This document shows positions 24,253-37,052 of a stretch of DNA of 64,000 nt, piece by piece (position 1 is the stretch's first letter; the number at the start of each line of letters is the position of its first letter). This DNA is from Pseudoscleropodium purum (lineage: Eukaryota > Streptophyta > Bryopsida > Hypnales > Brachytheciaceae). The notes beneath the pieces were generated by a model. It made no database searches. It was given only the letters and a program-made list of their open reading frames with translations, and had not been told where the DNA came from. Location of the stretch: NCBI GenBank assembly GCA_963969395.1, contig OZ017798.1:3224001-3288000 (forward strand), written 5' to 3'. The position numbers were made by a program, and so were the translations under genes.

Positions 24253-27200
24253 TTTGCCAACAGGATCTGATTTGCAGACGAAGGAGATGCATTGATCTCC
24301 TCATGCGTGGTGACTTTTGAAGGGTTTTTTTGTATTGTTTGCCGGCTACATTCTCAGTTTCTAGTACGGATGTCAAAACAATGAAGAGATTCTTCATAGT
24401 GAAATCAATAACAACATGCAGCTTCCACAATTTGAGACCGAAGTGAACGCTTTGAAAAGAGGCTCTGTCCGGGGACTAGCATTGGCTCACTTTTCGCTGT
24501 TGGAGTAAGTGCTTTCCTCACATGCACTGGAGAGAGATGTAGCTTTTAGCCTCCTCTCCTTTGGTTGAGGGCCAACAAATTGCAGGAGCATTTTAATTTG
24601 GTTCCGTATGAATTATGAATGCATCTTCAGAATGCTTAGTTTCGTTGGAACAACAGTGAAATGACAAACAGTTTGGTTGCCATTTTGCAGTTGATCATTA
24701 CAAGGTGAAAGACAGCGAGCAATCATAAGAGGGAATTTGGGTGAGAAGTGACTGCAGCCAACAGTTGCCTCAGTCTGCACTGAACTGCATTTTGACAATC
24801 ACAAAGACATGTGCACAAGGCAATGAGGTTAGATGGTGCTAATTGTTCATGTTGACAATTATTTTAGGAATATGAAGAAGGGAACTTCTATTGAAAAATC
24901 ACAGTGATTAACCTTAGCACCTGAATCCTTTCCTGATTTTGTGCTTGAATTTCCTTATGTCTTTATAATTATATATTATTTACATCGATTTCATCGTACA
25001 GAAAAATCATCCATTTTTTATGCAAGGAAATTTCTATCTTTTACCTTAGATAAATAAACCACCATATAAAAAACAAAATCCCACAAATATTCAAATCCTT
25101 GAAATTGCCATTACTTATTGAGAAATTGGGTTTTTGCAATTGATTTTAGACATATTGAAGTACCAATAATAGACTAGTAAGAAATGATTTTTCTAAATTT
25201 TTACCTGATTGATTCAATTTAAAAGAATTTAATCAATGTTGTTGGTAAGCAAAAAAATTTAACCCATTAAAGACCAAGGCCATTTGTTCAACTAAAAACA
25301 CTCAAAAACTGCAATAGAAATGGCATTGAACATTGTTATTTTTGCACATCTAACTATAGGATAGTATGCCTAACTCGTATGAGAACGTGTGGAATAAACC
25401 TCAAAAATTTTTACCTCATAGATTGCAAAGGGTAAATGCAAGAAACACTAGTACTATTTTGCATCACACTTGCAATTTTTAAGTTGTAATTGGCTATATC
25501 TTTTGCAAATTCAAGTCAATGTACTTGATTTTTTTTGTAAATATCAATATTTGAACAATAATTAGAGAACTTATCTTTTAGAAATTTTCAAAAATCATTT
25601 TATATTTAAATTTCAATTTAGCTAATTTGTCACACTTTGCAATTTTGTGCTCTATTCCTATACTAGAGAGTCATGTGTCCACCAAAAAGAACTTAAAAAA
25701 CCTTTATTTTATGTCTTCTACATTCATGCAAACAAGGCTCCTTTGCACGCATAATTCTAAACATTGAAAATGTTTTCAAGATCATTTATTTAGTGAAATC
25801 TATTTATCATGAAGTCTTCTCCAATTACCAATTTTTAGTTTCTTTGAAAATTATTTTTCCTATTTTTTACAAATTAAAATGTCAAAGTATCTATTTTCTT
25901 CAAAAACTTTATTTTTCTATTTTGTGAATCAGTTTTGATCCAAATTTTTTGAGATCTGAAATTATGGTGACATAATATTTAAAGCATTATGCTAATTATC
26001 CATATTCTTTTCTTGAATATTTTTTCCAAAAGGTCACTAGTACTAGCTAGTACTAGTGAATGCAACCAAATCAAAAGGTGTTTCTTGCATTCACCCAAAA
26101 ATGTGCATTTCAAGTGAAGAAAATAAGTTTTTTGCACATTCATTTGTAGGACCAAATTATTTGACTTCTAACCTTCTTATTTGACTTAACCTATTTTTTG
26201 CATTACAAAGTTTTGAAGTTTAAATCTTTATAGTGGGAAATTGAATTTAGAATCTACGAAAAAAAAATTCAAAAAAGATTCATTCTCATTTTTTAAAAAT
26301 TGTTAAATAGAAATAGGTACAAGATAGAAGAAAAATTCAAATCATTAGCATCTTTAAGATGGAGTTAAAAGACACTAATCCCAATGGTGAGATTTTTTTA
26401 GCAGTTTATAAGATAGTTGTACCTATTTGTACAAGTTGGCTCGAATAAACTTACAAATTATTTTTTTGAGTCTTTCAAAGATTTGTACATAGTATAGAAT
26501 AAAATTGATTTTTTCTGTCTTGCATATATATATATCACCCAATTCTTATCCAATCCCAATCAAGCATACCAAATTTCAATTTTAAAAAATAATTTTCAAT
26601 TCAATTTAAGGATAACTTCCATTTTGGGTGAATTTTTAAAGTTAATTTTTGTGATTTTACATACTATTTTATTGGAAAAAATTGGTGGTGAAATTTTTTT
26701 TAATTTGATTGCATGGATACCTAGGAAACACTCATATGCACATCTTTCATATTAATAAACACACCCTTAAGTAACAAAAATATGATAAATGAAGAGTTCA
26801 ATGAAAAGTGTCATATGACTTAACTTTGAAGAAATTCATATCTCTATATTTTACCTTGATTTTGGCAAAGTAGTTCTGTAATTGTACCATCATGCTCAAA
26901 TGTAAGAAATTATTTACTATGTGAAGAGGAAATAGAAAAATCTAATTCTAATAAAGAGATATCTATTTTACAAAATTTGGATATGGTCACCCCAACATCG
27001 AAATCTCTATAGTTGGAATTTTGAAGCTTTTTGGGAGATCTTTGTTGGAGGGAAAGATGTGCATATGGATGCTTCCTACATATCTCCACAATCAAATTTC
27101 AAAAATTCATCATCAATTGTTTTAAATAAAATATCATGTAAAGCCATGAAAATGAACTTTAAAAATTCACCAAAAATGAAGTTTTTGCTTTTCTGAAATA

Positions 27201-27802
27201 GAAATTTGGTATGATGGATTAGGATTGCATAAGGATGCAATGATAATTATCATTACTAAAATATACCAATTAAACTCCACATTCTTTAAAAAAACTGAAT
27301 GACTCAAAAAGGCAGTTTGTAAGTTTATTGGACCTGTACATTCAATGTCAAAGCTATCCTACGGTAGGGGAGCCTATTCAACTCGTGACAGAATAAGTTG
27401 GACATAAAGAATATCTCTAAGTATCGTCCATAAGAAGATAGAGCAATAAAACTGCAATTGTACTCAAAACCACAAAAAGAAATTAATGCATTCCTATTCC
27501 AGAGGTGTTGAGGAAGCCCCTGAAGAATGTTCTTCAGTGAACAATTAAACAAGAGCAAAGTTTTTACAATTACAAAACGGACCCACAGTTCTTTGGCTGC
27601 ATATACTAAAATGCCAGACATGAGCAGCGCTTGAATCTGGAACATAACGAGTATATCCCCTGGTGTATGAAGGGTTCTTCACGAGCTGAAATTTTGGTTG
27701 TTTACAGTGTTTCTCACGGCATTGTCATTGTCGTACAAACAAAAATACCGCTGCTACATAATCTAGTTTCAAATATATCTTTACATGAATGCCAACATCC
27801 TT
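24253..27802. other. PPH 3' region and AT-rich intergenic DNA
   Basis: The first ~600 bases have balanced composition and probably include PPH 3' UTR. From ~24850 to ~27300 the DNA is strongly AT-rich with many homopolymer runs and no supportable ORF. 27300-27800 is probably the 3' UTR of the minus-strand SEC12-like gene. Confidence 0.5.
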
Positions 27803-30800
27803 CTACAACCCATACGTCTCTGGTTCTTGGTAGCTTGGGTAACTCCATATTGATTCAGGAGGGGGACGACCAGGTTGCGCCTGCCCCATTGGAAATTTCC
27901 AAAAATCATCTGAGAGGGAGGATTTGAAGAAAGTCCAGAACAGCAGCCCGGATAGCGCAATCATTCCAAGAAGCACCAAATACAATTGCCATTCTGCTCA
28001 CCAGGAAACATGTGATCAGTAAGAGTTCATACACTACATTTCCACTCCAATGATATATGAATCGTGATACTCTAAGACTAAAGAATTTCAGGAAGTTTTA
28101 GACACGTCATATAGAGAATCTCCATGCGGATCTCTCCCTATGGCCAAAATGATCATATGAAGGCCTCCCTATGATAACTGTGACCATAGGGAGACCTCCT
28201 CATGGACGATGAGAAACAGTTTTAGTACTATGATGTTCTCTAAAAGTTCTTAAAAGGGTCTAATTCTCTTGAAAATCCTGTTAGTGATGAAAATCTTGGG
28301 CTTGTAAACAAACAACGGTAGATATGGATTACCTTTCCATTCCGACTTTTTCAGCCGGCTAACGCGAGCAGTTGCATCTGCTCCCAGTGATAGCAGTGAC
28401 CTGTAATGCACACAATTGTCATTGGAGTCTAAATACGACTGCTAACATAGGTGTTGTGTTATTCTCCTAATCTTCTGAAAGACGTAGAAATTAGCATTTG
28501 ATTACGCCTAATTCTTAGGATGTCTAATACGAGAAAAACGGTACCAGCAATATTTCACGCAAGCCATGTTCGGTAAGAAAAACAGTTCTTTACAACTTGG
28601 CAAATACCTTCCGTGCTTCGAGAACTCCAACACCGTGACTGGCGAACTGTGGGCACTTCCAATAACCTGAATTGCCTCCATTTTTCTCAATAATATTACA
28701 GTCAAATCACCTTCGGTGGTTCCCCTGAACATCCAATCCCAAAACAAAACCTCAGGTTCTTCATCTAATAACAAACGACGATAAACCCCGTCAGAAGACC
28801 ATGTGTTTCTATGCTGTGCAACTCCTTGACATGCCTGAAGAATGCATGAATCCTATACAGTACTCTAGTAATAAAAAACTACCAAAGAAAAACAAAGAAG
28901 TAGAGCAGTCGTCGTCTGCATTAGAAAGAAACAACAAGGGACTGGAAATGACAGAAGGAAAAGGAAGGTAAAATGAATGTGCTCAGGTTAACTCACAAGC
29001 ACAAACATTTTCCGTCTCGTGTAACAGCAAGAGATGAAATGGGAACATCCGCTAACATTTTAGAGCCAATTTTGCTCCAACCCACCATGTTCCAAACTCC
29101 AATATATCCCCTGCTACCTGCGAGAGCGAAGACATATGAATCATTATAACATGTCCTTATACACTAGGTCGGATTGATGAGATAAACAGAGCACACATGT
29201 AGAGTAGATTATCACGCACTAGTATTAGATCAAATGTACACAACAAAATACATTACAGATTACAGTACACCTCACCTTTCGTAGATGAAGCAAATAAGAA
29301 AGCTTGTGCTCCATCACGAGAAAACCTACAATAACCAAATTTCTCATCCTGCCATACAAAAGGATTATTATCACAATTCAGAAAAGCCAAGAGAAAGTGA
29401 CTTGCACTGTGAACAGGTTGGTTAAAATAACTTGTCACCAGGCCAAATCGGGTTCAAACACTGGCAATTCATAGTTGAATCTATTCTCAACTATGTATCT
29501 ACGCCGCAAAACCCATCAAAACGCCAAAGAATGTCCCATAATGTCGTCACAAAATAACAAAGTCCTTCAGAAATATGCAATAATAGATGCCAACAGTAAA
29601 ATACTCGTAAATAAGCCTGCCGAGCTTCAAACATGGCAGACATACCTTCTCCCTCTGCAATTGGGCTATGGATTCTCCTTTAGTAATGTTCCACACTCGA
29701 CATGCACTATCCTCAGCAGTTGACACCAAATATGCTGAATCCATGCTGAGACACATCACAGTAATCTTGATCAACAATAGGTCAATACTGAGCACAAGTA
29801 AGCACTTCTAGACTGTATGTTCCAACTGGGTCAGCAAGAAGGCTTTGAAGTACGACTAGTTAACCTGATATCAATATCTTGAATTGAACGATGTGCGCGA
29901 GGTTCATCCAGCACAAGTTGACAAGTGGGCCATGCAAAAACTCGAAGGTAACCGTCCTGTCCATACACATAGTTGCGCAAAGTAAACAATAGGCAAATAA
30001 ATATGCGGTACTCTCAACGACATTTTCTAAACGATGACATTCCACTTCCAAGAGTTTCCAGCGCACTTACATTAACCCCTCAAGGACCAAAGATTCACGG
30101 TTTTGAAAATGACCAATTTGATTGATCATATTGTGAACAACATATTCCAAACGGGGCCAAGTTCTACATCACCAGAATCAAATGAATAACATTGCATGTG
30201 CTGGTCAAGAAAATGGACACAAAAAAGTTCTCATTTGACCTAATTAGAAACAATAAGATCAAACAGGAACAGGAATAATTTCAAGTACCTTGCCACCGGT
30301 GGCTAACAAAGAGCCATCCAAACTGAAACGAATGCATGTTTGAATCCCAATCCCCTGTAGAAGAGGCAACTCACGCTCAGAGGCTTTCAGCTTCCACGGA
30401 CCCTTCGGATTTATTTCAAAAAACCTGCAAGAACCAAGAAATGTCTAGTAACTGGCTCTAGGTTTTCAGTAATCCAGAGTAACCTCGAGTCGTCCAGAAT
30501 TTGAGTTCAAGCAATCTACAACCAAATTGCATATGCGAAGGCTTACTTGCAACTATCTGCAAAGAAACAGAGAACTCCATCGCCACTTGGATGCACAGCA
30601 AGTTGCAATGGACGACCATCCGCCGTCTCAATTGCATGAATCTGCAAATAAACGCGCTTCATAAACAGTTACAAATCATGAATCTAGCCTTCACCCCAAG
30701 AACCATTCATGCATGTTGCCCATGCAGGTCTCTTGAACTACAGCAATACTGCACCAGTTCAAGTCAATCTATCTAATTAGCCTCTAAGAGGATTACGAAG

Positions 30801-32116
30801 CCCAAATTAGGCCCTAAAATTTGTAGCAGTTCGATCATAGGGGGGCTTTCTCTTCTTCAACTTTTCAAATTTCTAACCAGCACATGCAATGATCTTCACT
30901 AAAAGTAGTGATATATAATTCAACTCCATTCAAAATTTCAAAATACGATCAATCCACCTAGTCAACTTCCAAATTACAAACCCTTGTTCCTTAGCTGACT
31001 AATCACAAAACCCTAAATCCTTCGTAACCACAGACCAATAGCACCACTATCGCCCCCGTGGCATTGCCAACAGGTCTTAAATATTTTAGCAGAAATAAGT
31101 TTGATCATACAGGGACTTTCTTTTGCCAATTTTTCTTACTTCTAACCAACGCAAGCAATGTTCTCCACAGACACCAGTGATATTCAATTTAACTCCATTT
31201 CAAATTCAACAATACGATCAATCCAACTGGTCAATTTTCAAGCTACAAACCCTTGATCGTGAACTGACTCATCACAAACCCCAAATCCTTCGCTGCCACA
31301 GACCAATTGCAGCACAGACGCATTGCCACGCGGCCTCAAATTCTTTTCACAGTAATCAGCTAGACCATGTGGTAACTTTCTTTGGTTAAATCTCTCTTAT
31401 TTCTAACGAACACAATCAATGTTCTTCACTAACACTGATATACAATTGAACTCCTTTATAAATTTCACAATACGATCAATCCAACTGATCAATTTTCCAA
31501 CCACAAACGCTTGTTCCTTAATGGCGGCGCGGCTAATCACAAAATCCTAAATCAAGCAGTCACCACAGACCAATTCCACTGTCGCACTGGCAATAGGCCT
31601 TCAATAGTTCGATTATTTTGCAGAAAACAATTAGATCCTTCTTTTTTTGGGCAATTTTAATATTTATAATAAACACAAGCAATGTTCCTCACTAATACTA
31701 CCGATAAATGATTTATCTCCATTTGGAATTTCACAATACGATCAATCCACCTGGTCAATTTTTGAACAATAAACCCTTGGTCCTTAGCTGCGGCGCGACT
31801 AATCCCCAAACCCTAAAATACGCAGTAAAAACAGACCAATTGCACAACTGTCACGGCTGTCGCATTGCTAATCTACAATGCAACAACAACCAGAAACAAA
31901 CTATTCATCCTCACTTACCGTGTCCACAAGCGAGTCCGAATCGAAATTGTACTCCCGAACAGTGATAGCCTCCTCGTCGCGTCCCAACAGTACAAAAGCC
32001 GACGGGGAGTCGGTCACAGTTCCCACCCGAGGTGCCCACGCCCCGCACACAGCGCCCGTCTCCTCATTCCTCGTCTTCGTCGGGCGAGTATACTTCACTC
32101 GCCTCTGACTACTCAT
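27803..32116 (-). CDS. SEC12-like WD40 membrane protein (SAR1 exchange-factor family / PHF1-like)
   Basis: SEC12 proteins are ER membrane exchange factors that activate SAR1 for COPII vesicle budding; plant SEC12-like members include STL2P and PHF1, which promotes ER exit of phosphate transporters. Ten exons on the minus strand: 32116-31919, 30641-30547, 30424-30289, 29956-29865, 29745-29646, 29348-29276, 29117-28997, 28724-28608, 28400-28333, 27993-27803. They join to 1191 nt, 396 residues, near STL2P length. Visible blocks are QLAVHPSGDGVLCFF, GGKDGYLRVFAWP, DEPRAHRSIQDIDIS, DSACRVWNITKG, DEKFGYCRFSRDG, GYIGVWNMVGW and SAHSSPVTVLEFSKHG, consistent with a seven-bladed WD40 propeller. A C-terminal hydrophobic segment (about 337-353, LYLVLLGMIALSGLLFW) precedes a short proline-rich tail. 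ATG 32116 (MSSQRR) is chosen because it opens the conserved region; the same frame stays open upstream to 32428. Whether it is a true exchange factor or a PHF1-type relative is not decidable by eye. Confidence 0.9.
30790..31870. repeat. ~265-bp tandem repeat, four copies, inside intron 1 of the SEC12-like gene
   Basis: The anchor AATACGATCAATCCA recurs at 30942, 31211, 31469 and 31735 (spacings 269, 258, 266). Each unit also carries ACAGACCAAT, GCAATGTTC and AAACCCTTG-type blocks in the same order. The copies are diverged. The array fills most of the 1.28-kb intron (30642-31918). Confidence 0.9.
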
Positions 32117-32429
32117 CTCTCCAACCTCAACGCACAAATCCTTGAACCCAACTCCAATATTGCTCAAAAACGCAGTCACAAGAAGCGCATCACCGTTCTT
32201 TAGCGATTCAACGTTATTTTCCAAGGGGTTTGGGGGATTTGGTTGCTGCCGGCCCTGGACGCCTGGTTTCAGGCGTGCTGCGAATCCCGAGGAGGAGTTT
32301 CCGATTTGGGGTAAGATAGTCCTTGCTACGCTTTTGCAGACACGCGTGCGGGTGACAGATGCACTGATGCACTCGGACATCGGAATTGGAGCGCTTGCAA
32401 AGCGAACATCCGTAGAAGATTCCAACAAG

Positions 32430-34250
32430 ACTTATCCAAACATCAACAAGGCTTTGCTCTTTTTGACCCTTTCCTGCACAGGGATATGGTATTCAACCTA
32501 AAGTAGGGAACAGTGATGGGAACTAGGGACACGTAAAAGCGCCACGTTCTTTTACAGTTTCTACAAGCCAATCAAAAAGTATAGATATATTTTAATTCAC
32601 ATATGAAAGGAGATTTTTTTGTTTGTTTGTTTGTTTTTGTTTGTTTGTTTGTTTTTGTTTGTTTGTTTGTTTTTTTGTTTTTTTGTTTTTTGTTTTTGTT
32701 TTTTTGTTTTTGTTTTTGGTTGGTTGGTACAAATGAAACTGAACTCCATTGCAGGGTTCAAATACAAGTCTACCAAAGAGTTACACCTTGAATTGTTGAT
32801 TATAGGTGTATATACCTTATATACTAGTCAATTGTGTTTTAAAAATTGATGTGATCAATGGTGTGAGTTTTAGAAGGTGGTTTTGATTCTAAAGTGGGAC
32901 TTTAACTAAATGGGTGAACGTTGTGACTTCAACTACAACTTTTAAACCTAGGATAAGCTATAAGTGAAAATAAAATAAAATAAAAATTTACTTCAAGACA
33001 TATGCATCCTCATCTTTCTTTTAGGTGTTGTAGATTGACCACTTGTAAAGCACAAAGCATTCACATATTGAAGTTGGCAAAATGTAGAGTTGACAATCCG
33101 ACTAAGCAATCATATGCTTCCAAATTGCTTCCTAATGAACTCCATAATCATCCCACCATTCACCTTTCCATCACATTATATGTGGATCTATGTTCTTCTC
33201 ACTGCTATAAGCAATCTATTTGATTTTCATAAACATGGTCACTTTGCACATGCACGTGTCCTTTGTTCCTAATATGTCTTGAGAAGGGAACAATATAATT
33301 TATTTATTTTGGGGGGGATAAATTGCTTGTGTGGCAATTAAATCAAATATAGAGAGGAATACTTATTTTTATTTTAATAGCTATAGTGATCCATTTAAAT
33401 CACATAGTTTATCATTAATAAAAAAACAAACAATGGCATATCATTGGTTCTAGCTTACATGAATTGGAAAAATGTTGTCCAAAAACACCTTAAAATTCCT
33501 ATACTTTTATTGTTGATGTTTCAAGGCCATGTTGGTTTCAAAAAATATGCAACAAAGAATTGGCTAGGCCAAAAGAGCATGGCTAATTGTTATAAACCAT
33601 TACATGTTTTTTGGGAGGTTTGGAGGGCCATCTGAAGCCTATTCCTAATGTTGTTTCCCCAATAATTTTGAAACAACTACTGCCAAAAAGAATATTTTTT
33701 TATTTTTGAAAAAAACTTTAAATGCAAAAAAATATCCTAACAAAATATAAGGAAATACATTTTGGTAAGAATATGTTTGGGTTGAATTTAGAAATAGGTC
33801 ACAATAAAGTATAGTTATCTTACCAAACACATTGATTTGCCTTATTAGTGTGTGCTACAAAATGAACTTATATACAATTATAATTCTATATAATAAAAGT
33901 ATGTTTTTAGCATTGACTCAATAGAGGCAAATATTTCTCTTTGTTCTTTTATATAAACATATGTTAGTTCATTTTATAACAAAAATTAATATGACAAATT
34001 TGTGTAGTCTTAATAATAATTTATTAGATTTGAGTATTTTTTTTTGGAACGTCTCTCCTCTATATGGACATCTTCTAATTCTTTTTCTAAAATGGATTCC
34101 TCCAAAACCACCACTTTTGACTTCTATACCTACTTACTATTACTAACTCATCAAATTTTCATATTTTCTTATTGGCACTTGAAAGGAGGTTGCAGCACAC
34201 CAAAGAACATGACATTTGAATATCATATATGAAAGTTATGAAAGAACAAG
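32430..34250. other. Intergenic DNA with low-complexity stretch
   Basis: The SEC12-like promoter should lie at the start of this interval. Short plus-strand frames at 33444-33635 and 33961-34232 are AT-rich and unrecognised; I do not call genes. Confidence 0.4.
32613..32728. repeat. T-rich (GTTT)n low-complexity tract
   Basis: About 115 bases made only of T and G in GTTT / GTTTTT units. The apparent phenylalanine-valine-cysteine frame through it is a composition artefact. Confidence 0.95.
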
Positions 34251-34397
34251 AATTTGATTCTAAAACATACATACATAATTGATTCGGGAGATGTTTACAA
34301 AGTGAAGATGGCAGTTTAAGGTCAGTGGCACATTTGAAGGTGCCCTCCTTATGCCTTACGTGATTGAGCCTTCTAAGACATCAAAGCATCCATCGTC

Positions 34398-34553
34398 TTT
34401 TTTCCATCCTAGACCGACACGTGTTTCATTCCAACATTTGAAAACCGAACCAAAGTACCTTAGTCATGCATGAAAGCATCAAATTTAACCTTTTTCCATC
34501 CTAGAGCAACACGTGTCTAATACCAACATTTGAAAACTGAAAAAAATAACTTA
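34398..34553. repeat. Two copies of a ~92-bp direct repeat carrying ACACGTG cores
   Basis: TTTCCATCCTAGA...ACACGTGT...CCAACATTTGAAAAC recurs at 34401 and 34493. Each copy holds an ACACGTGT (G-box/ABRE-like) core. It lies more than 2.4 kb from the nearest gene, so a regulatory role is speculative. Confidence 0.8.
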
Positions 34554-34909
34554 AGGTAGTCTTGACCCCCCCCCACTGCTGACACTTTGCCACATCAGGT
34601 TCAAAGTCATCTGCCGGTATTCCAAATTCCAAATAAAAGTTGATTTATACTAACTATTTCATGGTTGTAGAATGCCTGTCAATCCGCCATGTGTCTGCAA
34701 CATTCAGCAAATAGAAACTGCTTGCTGTTAATTTAACTTTGCTTTGATTTCGGCATGTGTACCACGGCATCAATAGTGAGGAGGGTCACGAATTTTTATT
34801 CCAGTTTAGTTATTTGGGGTACTGAAGTGAAGAGGTTGGTTACGTGTAAGTTATGAGCATAGATGAAGAATGCAAAATAAAAATGGAAATTCCTTGGTGA
34901 ATCCAGTGG

Positions 34910-36110
34910 CCTATAGAACCTCTCTAAAATAATATTGATTGCATGGACCTACCTTGGGCTATATACAAATGCCATTCATGCAATGACCCTTCCTAATGTG
35001 ATAACCTCTCTAAGGTAATATTGATTGATTATATGGGCTTGCTTTAGGTCACATACAAATGTCATTCATGCAATGGCCTTCCCTAATGAGATAACTTCTT
35101 TAAGGTAATATTGGTTGCTTGAGGACAACCACTCACTACCACTATAATATTAAGTAGCCTGAAGAGAGGTTGCCTTTTATCCTCTCTTCAGGTATTATCT
35201 AAGAACTTCATCACATGGCATGTTGTGAACCTGGTTGGCTATTTACAGTCTGACAAATTTTGACACTTGTTTTCATAACTACTGAATGGTGTGGAATATT
35301 CCACACCATTCTATTGGAGGGAGGGTAGAGAGGCTGACAGCTACTAAATGTTATAACTCACATCCCAGAGGGTCATTGCATTAATGATATTTGTATGTGC
35401 AAATGTAAATGGTAGTGATTGTATATAAATGTGCCAAAAAATGTTGTTTTAGTAGAATTTGAAAAAAATTGTTTAGACTTTGTCCTTCTCTACATTTGGT
35501 TTAAATATCATCCTTTTGAAAGTAGGCCCATGCTAATGTGGCATGCCATTCTATTTGCTTTGCTTCAAAAGTTATTCATAATTTGTATTTTGAATTGAAA
35601 AGACAACTCATTATATATATACATAGGATGGTGAGAGGTAAAACAAGCAATGTGGGATCTGTAAATTAGTTCATAGTTAAAAAAAGACCTCCAAACTCTA
35701 AAATTGTCACCTTGAGCATGATGTGAGTGGTAGTGGTTGTCCTCAAGTTTGCTGGAGTTATAGTTTTGTGGGGTAGTTGTCCTGTGGAATTGTTATCCTG
35801 AGTTTACATCTTGCCCCCTACATGCTTGGCTAGGTCCCATCATCCTGGGCAAGATCCTATCAAGCCATGTCGGATTAGACCTACCTTCAAGTAGACGGTT
35901 TAAAGTCTTGCAATATAATAACCTCTTTAAAATCATTTTATTGATTATTTGGGCCTTCCATTGACTGCATACAAATGCCATGAATGCAATGATACTTTCT
36001 AATGTAATAACTTCTCTAAAATAATATTGTTTGCCAAGGACTACATACAAATGTCATTAGTGCAATGACCCTCCCTAATGTAATAACTAATAACTTCTCT
36101 AATAAAATAT
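34910..36110. repeat. Complex repeat region: direct and inverted copies of a ~110-bp unit with palindromes
   Basis: The block ATACAAATGYCATTCATGCA recurs at about 34963, 35053, 35969 and 36044 in direct orientation, and inverted at 35371-35400. The direct copies are followed by CCTAATGTGATAACCTCTCT-type sequence. Inverted arms CTTGAGGACAACCACT lie at 35118-35142 and 35727-35747 (the left arm has four extra bases). A 12-bp hairpin (35158-35169 / 35181-35192) and a 28-bp perfect palindrome (35284-35311) lie between the arms. This looks like one or more non-autonomous DNA elements. Confidence 0.75.
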
Positions 36111-36266
36111 AATCAATCCAATCTTGTCCCTATTACTTTACAGAGGTTCTATTACATTGTATCCAAGAAACACAATTCAATTTTCAGATTTTACTGCACT
36201 CCAAGTAACGTTGCCATGGACTGAAAATCAATTATACATCCGTGTATAATATTTTTTTGGCTCTTT

Positions 36267-36316
36267 GGGGTAGGGGTGGCGTTGGCGGTGGGGGTGGGGG
36301 TGGGGGCGGGGGCGGG
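36267..36316 (+). other. G-rich tract with G-quadruplex potential
   Basis: At least seven runs of three or more G separated by one to a few bases, about 0.55 kb upstream of the AP2/ERF TATA box. The plus strand could fold into a quadruplex and the C-rich strand into an i-motif; this is inferred from the pattern only. Confidence 0.7.
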
Positions 36317-36824
36317 AAATGATCTTTGAAAAAAAAACTGACTGCAGAAATTCCTTAGCCGAATGTTGGAAGCTGCCAGCCTCCCAACAAATTGCAGGAA
36401 CCAACATTCCTCCTCGTGTCTGAATTGTAGACGCAGTACTGACGCAATCAGGCAACCTCCCAAGTGACTCACACTGCTGCTGCCAAATATCTGATAATGC
36501 CACGCGTCTCACTGACAATAATTGAAGATCTAGACGATCATTACGATGCCTTACGATGTCTTACGATGTCCCTCGGCACTTTCTTCCCAATCCGATCTTC
36601 GTCGCGTAAAATCTACGAGTCGGCGAAGAAGGTGTACTCGTCAGAGACATTTCTCGGCACACGTCATCAAAACAATCTAGAACCTTCCAGATCTATGCTT
36701 TATCCCGGAAACCGAGTGAGTTGGATTTTTGCGTTCACACCAGGAACTAGTTTCTTTTCGATGATTCTCGTTGCGACAGCTGTCCCTTCGACGTGGCCCT
36801 CACGCGTTCGTTGGGCCCCCGTCT

Positions 36825-36831
36825 TATATAA
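36825..36831 (+). promoter_or_regulatory. TATA box (TATATAA) of the AP2/ERF gene
   Basis: CTTATATAAGAGCG lies 221 bp before the start codon, suggesting transcription from ~36860 and a leader of ~190 nt. GACGTGG and CACGCG motifs just upstream (36790-36807) resemble ABRE and related stress elements. The motifs are seen; their function is inferred. Confidence 0.7.
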
Positions 36832-37052
36832 GAGCGTCTTCCGCCTCTCGATTCTTTCAAACAAGACATAGATAAGTGGCATTTGCCTGCAGTGGCAAAG
36901 AACAAGAGCTTATTGGAGGAATTTTATAGCAAAATTGAAGTTGGTTTCTGAAGGTTGTGATTGCAACCGAAGAGTGGAGGTGCAGACAGATTGATATTCA
37001 GGGAGTTTGATTTGGAATTGAGAAATCGTTTGAGAACGAGTTTGTACTGCGC

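Noticed and set aside
31123..31965. Similar small plus-strand ORFs within the SEC12-like intron
   Set aside because: They arise from successive copies of the ~265-bp intronic repeat and show no family similarity.
32117..32428. N-terminal extension of the SEC12-like protein to an ATG at 32428
   Set aside because: The 104 extra residues do not resemble the family; the conserved part starts at the ATG at 32116, and the upstream region is better read as leader and promoter.
32603..32849. Phenylalanine/valine-rich hydrophobic ORFs resembling membrane peptides
   Set aside because: They translate a TTTG-type low-complexity tract.
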